The notes beneath the pieces were generated by a model. It had not been told where the DNA came from, made no database searches, and saw only the letters and a program-made list of their open reading frames with translations. Shown here piece by piece: positions 57,594 through 64,000 of a stretch of DNA of 64,000 nt. This DNA comes from Luteococcus sp048595755. GTDB taxonomy: Bacteria > Actinomycetota > Actinomycetes > Propionibacteriales > Propionibacteriaceae. The position numbers and the translations under genes were made by a program. The stretch covers positions 1,426,001 through 1,490,000 of the forward strand of contig NZ_CP184360.1 of the NCBI RefSeq assembly GCF_048595755.1, read 5' to 3'. The number at the start of each line of letters is the position of its first letter. Within the stretch, counting starts at the first letter, position 1.

Positions 57594-58211
57594 ATGTACG
57601 AAGGTCCGGTCCAAGACCTCATCGACGAACTGGGCCGTCTGCCCGGCGTCGGGCCCAAGAGCGCCCAGCGCATCGCCTTCTGGATGCTCGATCAGCCGGT
57701 GGAGGACATCGAGCGCTTTGCTCGCGTCGTCGGCGAGGTGAAGGCGCGCGCCCGGTTCTGCCAGGTCTGCTTCAACGTCTCGCAGGAGGAGACCTGCCGG
57801 ATCTGCCGCGACGCTCGCCGTGACCAGTCGGTCATCTGCGTGGTGGAGGAGAGCAAGGACGTGGTCGCCATCGAACGCACCCGCGAGTTCCGCGGGCTGT
57901 ACCACGTGCTGGGTGGCGCCATCAGTCCGATCGACGGCAAGGGGCCGGCCGATCTGCACATCCGTGAACTGTTGAGCCGGCTGGCCGACGGCACGGTCAC
58001 CGAGATCATCCTGGCCACCGATCCCAATACCGAGGGCGAGGCGACTGCCACCTATCTCAGCCGCCTGTTGAAGGACATGGGATTGCGCATCTCCCGGTTG
58101 GCCTCGGGGCTGCCGGTGGGCGGAGACCTGGAGTATGCCGACGAGGTGACCCTGGGGCGCGCCTTCGAAGGCCGGCGCTACGTCGACGGCTCCCCGGCCG
58201 GGAGGGCATGA
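57594..58211 (+). CDS. recR: Recombination mediator RecR
   Basis: A 205-residue RecR. The HhH region is LGRLPGVGPKSAQRIAFWML (residues 12-31), the four-Cys zinc finger CQVCFNVSQEETCRIC is at about 57-72, and the Toprim domain begins ICVVEESKDVVAIERT. RecR with RecO loads RecA on gapped DNA. The ATG follows GAAAGG. It overlaps the HAD gene by 4 bases. Confidence 0.96.
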   Translation: MYEGPVQDLIDELGRLPGVGPKSAQRIAFWMLDQPVEDIERFARVVGEVKARARFCQVCFNVSQEETCRICRDARRDQSVICVVEESKDVVAIERTREFRGLYHVLGGAISPIDGKGPADLHIRELLSRLADGTVTEIILATDPNTEGEATATYLSRLLKDMGLRISRLASGLPVGGDLEYADEVTLGRAFEGRRYVDGSPAGRA

Positions 58212-59041
58212 GCGTGTTCCGGTTGGTGGCGACCGATCTGGACGGGACCCTGCTCCAGACGGACAAGAGCATCAACGCCTGGACTCGCAGCGTCCTCGAC
58301 GCGCTGCAGGACCGAGGCGTGCCAGTGGTCCCCGTCACCGCCAGGCAGCCCAAGGGATTGGCCCCCATCACCGAGGCCTGCGGACTGGCCGGCTGGGCGA
58401 TCTGCGTCAACGGCGCCCTGGCCCAGCACCTGGGAACGGGCGAGGTGGCCTTCGAACACCTGGTGCCGGTGGAGGCGATGGCCGAGCTGGCCAACCGGGC
58501 CCAAGCCGAGGTGCCCGGAACCGTCTTTGCGACGGTGCGTGACCGCGGCGCGACCTTCGGGCTGCAACCGGAGTACCGGGCCATCACCGGCCCCGACGAC
58601 CACCAGCCCGCCATCGCGTCCTCCCATGACATGTCGCTGGCCGAGGTGATCGCCGAACCGGCGCTGAAACTGCTGGCCCGTCACCCCAGCATCCCCGCCC
58701 TGGAACTGTCGCACCGGTTGCAGGGGCTGGGCCTCGAGGGAGTCCACATCACCACTTCGGGGGCGGACTTCGTCGAGATGGCCGCCGGGGGAGTGACCAA
58801 AGCCACTGCCTTGGCCGAACTGTGCCAGGTGTTGGGGATCGACCAGCACCAGGTGGTGGCCTTCGGCGATGCACCCAATGACGTGGAGATGCTGCGCTGG
58901 GCCGGCCGCTCCTACGCCATGGCGGGCGCTGACGAGAACGTCGTCGCCGCCGCCACCGCGCGATGCGGCAGCAACGACGACGACGGTGTGGCGCGCCAGT
59001 TGATGGAGCTGATGCGTTCCAGCAGCTTCCTGCTGGACTGA
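58208..59041 (+). CDS. HAD-type (Cof-like) phosphatase
   Basis: A 277-residue HAD hydrolase of the Cof subgroup. Motif I is VATDLDGTLLQTDK (residues 7-20), with the nucleophile in the first Asp. Motif II is PVTARQPKG, where Thr is usual, and motif IV lies in VVAFGDAPNDVEMLRWAG. Cof-type enzymes dephosphorylate sugar phosphates or flavin precursors. It is translationally coupled to recR. Substrate unknown. Confidence 0.88.
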   Translation: MSVFRLVATDLDGTLLQTDKSINAWTRSVLDALQDRGVPVVPVTARQPKGLAPITEACGLAGWAICVNGALAQHLGTGEVAFEHLVPVEAMAELANRAQAEVPGTVFATVRDRGATFGLQPEYRAITGPDDHQPAIASSHDMSLAEVIAEPALKLLARHPSIPALELSHRLQGLGLEGVHITTSGADFVEMAAGGVTKATALAELCQVLGIDQHQVVAFGDAPNDVEMLRWAGRSYAMAGADENVVAAATARCGSNDDDGVARQLMELMRSSSFLLD

Positions 59042-59069
59042 CCTCCCGGCCGGGAGGCCAGCCGTCGGG

Positions 59070-61433
59070 TCAGCTCTCCTCGTTCTTGTCGTCGAGCACC
59101 GGCTGCACCTTCTCCTCCCAGAAGGTGCGGGCTGCGGCGCGCAGCGAGTCGATGTCGGAGTCGTTGGTCACCACGTAGGTGGAGACCTCCTCGCGCTCGT
59201 CGTCGGTCACCCGGGCATCCAGCCGCTCCCAGGCCGCCTCGCGGCTGATGTCCTTCTCGCTCATCAGGCGTTCGGCCCGGTGCTCGACGGGGCTCGCCAC
59301 GGCCACCACCTCGTCGAAGCGGCTGGCCTGGTTGGTCTCTGCCAGCAGCGGTGCATCCACCACGACGACGGCGTCCGGGCCGGCCTGGCGCGCCCGGGCC
59401 TCGATCTCGCTGATGATGCGCGGATGCATGATCGCCTCCAGCCGCAACCGGGCGTCGCGGGAGGAGAAGACCAGGCGGCCCAGGGCCTGCCGGTCCACGA
59501 CGCCCTCGGCAGTGACGATGTCCTCACCGAAGACCGAGCGGATCTCGTCCTGGATCTCGGTGTCGTCGTCGAGCAGGCTGCGGTTGATCTCGTCGGCATC
59601 GATGACCACGCCACCCATCAGGCGCAGCTCGTCGGCGACGATCGAGGTGCCCGAGGCGGCTCCGCCGGTGATGGCGATCGACAGCAGGGGCAGCCCGGCC
59701 TGGGCCCGGCGCACCGCATAGGTGTTGGGCACGTGGGTCTCGAACTCGGGTTCGGTGCCCGGCTCGAACTCGGGACGGATCACGTACTCGGTGACCGGCA
59801 CCCCGTCCTCCTGCACGCGACGCACGTACTCCTCGGCGGGCAGCACCTGCTTCCACTGGCGGGTACGTACCGGGCGTGCCGCGCCGGCATCCTCGCGCAG
59901 TGCCTGGATGACCATCAGCATCTGCAGGAAGTTGATCACCATCATCGGGAAGCCGATCACGATGATGACCTCCTGCAGGGCGCTGAGGCCGTTCTCCCCG
60001 GCGGTGAGGATGATCGACGCGCACACCGCGCCCACCGACAGGGCCCAGAAGACACCCTGCCGCCGCGGGGCCGGGTCTTCGTGTCCGTTGGCCATGGCGT
60101 CCATCACCAGGGCGCCGGAGTCGATGGAGGTGATGAAGAACAACACGATCGCCACCAGGGCCACCATGGCGGTGATCTGGTACAGCGGCAGCGCGCCCAG
60201 GAACTGGAACAGGGCAGCCTGGACATTCCCCTCGGTGACGATGGTCTCGGTCAGGTCGCCTCCGCTGGCCGCATTCGGTGCGCTTGAGCGGTCCTGGGTG
60301 ATGCCGTTGTAGCCGTAGATCGCCATCCAGACGATCACGAACAGCGACGGTGCGCCCAGCGTGCCCAGCACGAACTCCCGGATGGTGCGGCCGCGGGAGA
60401 TCTTGGCGACGAACATGCCGACGAAGGGTGCCCAGGTGACCGTCCAGGCCCAGTAGAAGACGGTCCAGTCGCCGGACCACTGGCCGTCGTTGTGCAGGTC
60501 GTTGAAGAAGGACAGCACGGGCAGGTTGGCCGCATAACCGCCGAAGGACTCGACGATGGCGCGCAGGGTGGGCACGGTGGCGCCGGTGATCAGGATGAAG
60601 ACCAGCAGCGCGGTGACCACCACGATGTTGGCGTAGGACAGCCGCTTGACGCCCTTGTCCATGCCGGCCAGCACCGAGGCCAGTGCGATGCCGGTGATGA
60701 TCGCCAGGATCATCGCCTGCACCCAGGGAGCGATCTCGAGCCCGAAGACGTAGTTGGCGCCGGAGTTGATCTGCAGCGCGCCAAGGCCGGTGGAGACCGA
60801 CAGACCGAAGACGGTGGCGACGATGGCGATCACGTCGATGATCTTGCCGATGGGGCCGTGGATGCCGTCACCCAGCAGTGGGTGGAAGGCCGACGAGACG
60901 CGCGGTGGCAGCTTGCGCTTGTACGTGAAGTAGCCGAAGCCCAGGCCGGGAACCACCAGGATCGCCCACATGTGCAGGGCGAAGTGGAAGTTGGCGATGG
61001 CCAAGGCCTGGTCGGCAGCTCGGTCGCTGAAGGGAACCGTATCGCCCAGCGGAGGATTGGCGTAGTGGTTCATGGGTTCCGCCACGCCCCAGAACATCAG
61101 GACGGCACCGACGCCGGCGGCGAAGAGCATGCCGAACCACGCCACCCCGGAGTAGTCGGGAGTGGCGTCGTCGTCACCGATCTTGACCTGTCCGTAGCGG
61201 GACAGGGCCAGTGCGAGGGCAAAGAGCACCAACAGCGTCACCGAGAGGGTGAAGAACCACCCCATCTCGTAGCGCAGGAAGCTCGACGCCTTGCCGAAGA
61301 TCCCCTGCACAGTGGTGGGGAAGGTGCTCATGGTGACTGTGAAGAGCACCACCAGCAGGGCGGATCCGAAGAAGATCGATGGTGAGGTGCGCAAACCGAG
61401 GGCAGAGTGTAGACGGTGGGCGACTTTGCTCAT
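59070..61433 (-). CDS. BCCT transporter fused to a degenerate dephospho-CoA kinase-like domain
   Basis: A 787-residue fusion. Residues 1 to about 510 are a 12-helix BCCT (betaine/choline/carnitine) carrier with MFWGVAEPMNHY and the signature GDWTVFYWAW. A linker of about 70 residues with PEFEPGTEPEFETHVPN follows. Residues 583-787 match dephospho-CoA kinase (CoaE) over its length: AITGGAASGTSIVADELRLM, VIDADEINRSLL, MHPRIISEIEARAR, VVVDAPLLAE. In Walker A the invariant Lys is Thr596 (codon 59646-59648), so ordinary kinase activity is unlikely; nucleotide or CoA sensing is possible. The ATG at 61433 (MSKVAHR) is weakly preceded. Uninterrupted frame argues against an assembly join. True coaE should exist elsewhere. 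Confidence 0.88.
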   Translation of the reverse strand: MSKVAHRLHSALGLRTSPSIFFGSALLVVLFTVTMSTFPTTVQGIFGKASSFLRYEMGWFFTLSVTLLVLFALALALSRYGQVKIGDDDATPDYSGVAWFGMLFAAGVGAVLMFWGVAEPMNHYANPPLGDTVPFSDRAADQALAIANFHFALHMWAILVVPGLGFGYFTYKRKLPPRVSSAFHPLLGDGIHGPIGKIIDVIAIVATVFGLSVSTGLGALQINSGANYVFGLEIAPWVQAMILAIITGIALASVLAGMDKGVKRLSYANIVVVTALLVFILITGATVPTLRAIVESFGGYAANLPVLSFFNDLHNDGQWSGDWTVFYWAWTVTWAPFVGMFVAKISRGRTIREFVLGTLGAPSLFVIVWMAIYGYNGITQDRSSAPNAASGGDLTETIVTEGNVQAALFQFLGALPLYQITAMVALVAIVLFFITSIDSGALVMDAMANGHEDPAPRRQGVFWALSVGAVCASIILTAGENGLSALQEVIIVIGFPMMVINFLQMLMVIQALREDAGAARPVRTRQWKQVLPAEEYVRRVQEDGVPVTEYVIRPEFEPGTEPEFETHVPNTYAVRRAQAGLPLLSIAITGGAASGTSIVADELRLMGGVVIDADEINRSLLDDDTEIQDEIRSVFGEDIVTAEGVVDRQALGRLVFSSRDARLRLEAIMHPRIISEIEARARQAGPDAVVVVDAPLLAETNQASRFDEVVAVASPVEHRAERLMSEKDISREAAWERLDARVTDDEREEVSTYVVTNDSDIDSLRAAARTFWEEKVQPVLDDKNEES

Positions 61434-61594
61434 GGGGAATTCCCGGGTAGAGGTCGATGGCTCGTGCCAGCCGACCACCACAGGGGCTCCGGCCAGCCAT
61501 GAAGTGCTCCGTGGAGCCTACTGGCAGTGGCGCCCACTGGGGAGACATCTCCGCGGCGTGTGCGCGGATTGCTGAATTCTTCGCGCTTGGCGGC

Positions 61595-61634
61595 ATGGCC
61601 CCTGCACGGCGGTGGCAGACCGTGCAGGGGCCAT
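61595..61634 (-). terminator. Terminator-like hairpin after aztD
   Basis: A perfect 15-bp stem (ATGGCCCCTGCACGG at 61595-61609, CCGTGCAGGGGCCAT at 61620-61634) with a 10-base loop lies directly after the leftward aztD stop, and 160 bases before the transporter start. Confidence 0.7.
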
Positions 61635-61642
61635 GGTGTGGC

Positions 61643-62902
61643 TCAGCCCGCGATGCCGTTGAGCTCGTTCGGCGTCTGGTCAACGGTGATGGAGCGGTCG
61701 ACCTTCTTGCTCGCCAGGTCCACGGAGTGGAGCTTCTTGGCGGCCGGTTCGCTGACCCACACCTGCTCACCCTGCACGAACAGCGTCGGGCGCGGCTCCT
61801 GCCACACGACGGGCTCGGTCCAGGCCTTGGTGACGGGGATCTCTGCCGTGATCTTCGCGCTGGTCGGGTCGATGACGCGCAGTGTGCCATCGGTGCCCAG
61901 CACCAGGGCCTCGCCCTTCGCGCCCCGTCCCAGTGAGCGGAAGGAGTAGGAAGCCTTGACGTCCACCAGCTGCAGCTTGCCCGTGGCGGTGTCGGTCAGG
62001 GTGACGCGCGTGGGGCGCTCCAGCTCGGCGTCCTTGTCCACCTTGTAGTCACCCAGCACGACGGTCGAGGACGGGCTGCCGAACTGGTTGCCGATCCGGC
62101 CGTACGCGTCGGGCGACTTCACCTTGGTGATCGTGTTGCCCTTGGCGATCAGCAGGCCGTCCTCGCAGCCGACGGTGATGGCGTCCTTCACCGCGGCCTC
62201 GCCGTGCACGCCGGGGCAGTCGGTGTTCTGGGCAATGGTCTTGCCCTCCTTGTCCTGGATCGCCAGGCCGTTGCGGCTCTTCTCGTCGCCGATGGTGTGG
62301 ATGAGGCTGTCGTCCTCACGGAAGACCGCGACGCCGTGGTGGGCCTGGGGCAGCTTCACCTGGTGGGTGTGGGGCTTCTCGTCCGAGAGGGTGGTGGGGT
62401 CGTACCACTCGATGCGGCCCTCGCCGTCGTAGAAGAGGGCGGTGCGTCCGCCGTGGGTGACGGCGTGGCCGGGTTCCTTGCCGTCGAAGGTGATGTCGGT
62501 GAGCAGCGGTTCGGTCTTGTTCGAGTGGGTGTGGTCACCGTGTGGCCTGGTCCACGCGCCCATGTCGAGCACTCGGAAGCCCTGGCCCTCGGTCACCAGC
62601 AGTCGCCGGCCGTCACCGGCCTGGTTGAGGCGGGTGAACCCGTCCAGGGGGAAGGCGGCAACCTTCTCTCCCTTCTTGGCGTCGATCACCTGGACGCCGC
62701 CGTCGTAGGTGAAGGCCAGCCGCGGGGTGGGGCCGGCGGCTTCGACGGTCTTGCGAGCGCTGGGGCTCTCGTGCTCGTGGCTCTCGTGGTCGTGCGCGCT
62801 CTCGGTGGCGCTGGGTGTGGCTGCCGGGGTGGCCGCGGTGCCGCAGCCGGTCAGGATGGCGAGTCCGCAGGCGGCGGTCAACGCAACATGGATTCTATTC
62901 AT
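61643..62902 (-). CDS. aztD: Zinc chaperone lipoprotein AztD
   Basis: A 419-residue secreted lipoprotein. The signal peptide ends in the lipobox LAILTGCGT, with the modified Cys near residue 20. A His-rich metal-binding stretch follows (ESAHDHESHEHES), then a beta-propeller-like body with DHTHSNK and WYDPTTLSDEKPHTHQV. AztD hands zinc to the substrate-binding protein AztC of the AztABC importer. No aztABC genes lie in the visible part, though the window ends soon. The ATG at 62902 (MNRIHV) is immediately preceded by a Zur-like box, so zinc starvation probably induces it. Confidence 0.85.
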   Translation of the reverse strand: MNRIHVALTAACGLAILTGCGTAATPAATPSATESAHDHESHEHESPSARKTVEAAGPTPRLAFTYDGGVQVIDAKKGEKVAAFPLDGFTRLNQAGDGRRLLVTEGQGFRVLDMGAWTRPHGDHTHSNKTEPLLTDITFDGKEPGHAVTHGGRTALFYDGEGRIEWYDPTTLSDEKPHTHQVKLPQAHHGVAVFREDDSLIHTIGDEKSRNGLAIQDKEGKTIAQNTDCPGVHGEAAVKDAITVGCEDGLLIAKGNTITKVKSPDAYGRIGNQFGSPSSTVVLGDYKVDKDAELERPTRVTLTDTATGKLQLVDVKASYSFRSLGRGAKGEALVLGTDGTLRVIDPTSAKITAEIPVTKAWTEPVVWQEPRPTLFVQGEQVWVSEPAAKKLHSVDLASKKVDRSITVDQTPNELNGIAG

Positions 62903-62904
62903 AG

Positions 62905-62919
62905 TGAGAATCAGTATCA
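62905..62919. promoter_or_regulatory. Zur-like box upstream of aztD
   Basis: TGAGAATCAGTATCA (minus strand TGATACTGATTCTCA) matches the actinobacterial Zur pattern TGAnAATnATTnTCA at all but one fixed position. It lies three bases before the aztD start and about 125 bases before the MFS gene on the other strand. Confidence 0.65.
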
Positions 62920-63029
62920 TTAAGGGTCTCGGGTGCGCAAGGAAGGGCAGGGCTGGCCAGGCTCTAGCGGGCTCGGACAGCGTGCCGCCCTGCGGATACG
63001 ACAGGTGCGTTGACCCCACCGGGCCGGGT

Positions 63030-63042
63030 TAGGCTCACCCGC
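63030..63042 (+). promoter_or_regulatory. Leaderless-type -10 box for the MFS gene
   Basis: TAGGCT (63030-63035) followed by seven bases and ATG at 63043 repeats the spacing seen before dnaX. No Shine-Dalgarno is present between. Confidence 0.5.
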
Positions 63043-64000
63043 ATGCTCGCCCAAGACGCCAAGCCGCGCCTGTGGACACGGACCTTCACGAGTCTGACCC
63101 TGGCGAATTTTGGCATTGCCATGATCTTCTACATGCTCACCGCGACGTTGAGCGGTTGGGCCTTGACCGATCTGGGCGCGAGCCAGACCCAGGCCGGCTT
63201 GGTGGCTACGGCGTGGTTCCTGGGGGCGATGACGGCCCGACTCTTCGCCGGCCGCATGATGATGCAGTACGGCGAGCGAGTGGTGGTCCTGGGTAGCGGC
63301 TTGGCCATGCTGGCAGGCAGTCTGCTGTACCCGTGGTCGGACTCCGTGCTGCTGCTGTTGGTGCTGCGTTTCGTGCACGGCATCAGCTTCGGGGTGGCGG
63401 CCACGGCGCTGGCGGGAACCACCCTGTCGCGGGTGCCGATCGAGCGACGCGGTGAGGGCTCCGGCTGGTTCAGTCTGGGTCTGGCCCTGGCCACCGGGGT
63501 GGGGCCCTTCGTGGGCAATGTGGTGCAGGCCAGCGGGTTGGGTCAGCAGGGCGTCTTCTGGTTGTCGGTGGGCTTTGCCCTGTTGACGGTGGTGATGTCG
63601 CTGGTGGTCGTCGGTGAGATGTCGGGGCCCCCCACGGTCAAGCCGGGCAGGGGCAGTTCATTGTCCGACTACGTCGATCCGTCCGTGCTCCCGATCGGCA
63701 TCGTGGTGGCGGCCTGCGCCATGCCCTTCGGCACCATCCTCACTTTGCTGATGCCCTATGCGCGGTCCATCGACCTGGAGAAGGCCGGGGGCCTGTACTT
63801 CCTGGTCTATGCGGTCGTGATCGTCTTCTCCCGCCCGGTGGCGGGGGTCCTGCAGGACCGTCTGGGAGACACGACCATCATGCTGCCCATCATCGGGGCC
63901 ATGATTGTCGGTCTGCTGTTGACCACCTGGGCGCCCAACGGACTGGTACTGCTGTTGGGTGGTGCGGTGCTCGGCCTGGGGTACGGAACGTTGGTGCCGG
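63043..64000 (+). CDS. MFS transporter, partial (runs off the window)
   Basis: The first 319 codons of a major facilitator permease, starting MLAQDAKPRLWTRTFTSLTL. About nine hydrophobic helices are visible. The loop 2-3 motif is recognisable in ATAWFLGAMTARLFAGRMMM, and LGLALATGVGPFVGNVV marks helix 5. Such carriers appear as drug or metallophore exporters; nearness to the Zur-like box allows a metal-linked role but does not prove it. The end lies beyond 64000. Confidence 0.85.
   Translation, partial: MLAQDAKPRLWTRTFTSLTLANFGIAMIFYMLTATLSGWALTDLGASQTQAGLVATAWFLGAMTARLFAGRMMMQYGERVVVLGSGLAMLAGSLLYPWSDSVLLLLVLRFVHGISFGVAATALAGTTLSRVPIERRGEGSGWFSLGLALATGVGPFVGNVVQASGLGQQGVFWLSVGFALLTVVMSLVVVGEMSGPPTVKPGRGSSLSDYVDPSVLPIGIVVAACAMPFGTILTLLMPYARSIDLEKAGGLYFLVYAVVIVFSRPVAGVLQDRLGDTTIMLPIIGAMIVGLLLTTWAPNGLVLLLGGAVLGLGYGTLVP

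Noticed and set aside
59630..59700. Frameshift or assembly join between transporter and CoaE-like domain
   Set aside because: The frame is continuous through a plausible linker, codon use is uniform and no separate start with a ribosome-binding site precedes the CoaE part.

Overview
The window is a high-GC actinobacterial chromosome segment with strongly G/C-biased third codon positions, GTG starts and ATGA/GTGA stop-start overlaps. Several genes have a TAnnnT box only 6-7 bases before the start codon, as in leaderless actinobacterial mRNAs. Gene content (complete phenylacetate pathway, FAD/Fe-S 2-hydroxyacid oxidase, dnaX-ybaB-recR block, AztD-type zinc chaperone) and the dispersed CCTCGACAAGCTCGG palindromes suggest a member of the Propionibacteriaceae or a close relative. 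The taxon is an inference. No transposase, integrase, phage gene or CRISPR array was found.

Layout. 0-8.3 kb: an MpaB-type oxygenase, an ankyrin protein, a histidine kinase/response regulator pair, a coiled-coil protein, an SRPBCC protein, a small HTH regulator and a YczE-type membrane protein. 8.4-23.2 kb: the phenylacetate (paa) regulon, with PaaK, the PaaABCDE epoxidase, PaaG, PaaZ, a PaaJ-type thiolase, a PaaF-type hydratase, a PaaH-type dehydrogenase, three hotdog thioesterases and a TetR repressor. Five near-identical palindromes (core GAACGWTC) lie in front of these transcription units. 23.2-31.7 kb: a 60-residue protein, a NERD helicase, a 990-residue D-lactate-dehydrogenase-like oxidase, an EVE-like/DUF3883 protein and a succinate-semialdehyde dehydrogenase co-transcribed with a second histidine kinase. 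34.2-37.3 kb: a tight trio of N-formylglutamate-amidohydrolase-like, QEGLA/MATCAP-like metallopeptidase and ATP-grasp genes. 37.3-42.2 kb: a VTT protein, a third histidine kinase of the same unusual design and three tandem paralogous membrane proteins.

42.3-46.9 kb has an accessory look: a MerR regulator, a nucleotidyltransferase with an overlapping small gene, a DUF3995 protein, an orphan immunity-like gene and a SulP transporter with atypical codon use, ending beside tRNA-Ser(GGA). 47.1-52.5 kb: a CycA-type permease, the SRP RNA, an S4 protein and an ABC exporter with a divergent TetR regulator. 52.5-59 kb: dnaX (with a long acidic N-terminal extension), glycerate kinase, ybaB, recR and a HAD phosphatase. 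59-64 kb: a BCCT transporter fused to a dephospho-CoA-kinase-like domain whose Walker A lysine is replaced by threonine, an AztD zinc chaperone with a Zur-like box, and the start of an MFS transporter running off the window.

The least conventional items are the BCCT-CoaE fusion, the three kinases with the catalytic core between two membrane domains, the peptidase/ATP-grasp trio, the two related non-coding repeat loci near 2.2 and 12.8 kb, and the palindromic repeat that became part of the enoyl-CoA hydratase N-terminus.
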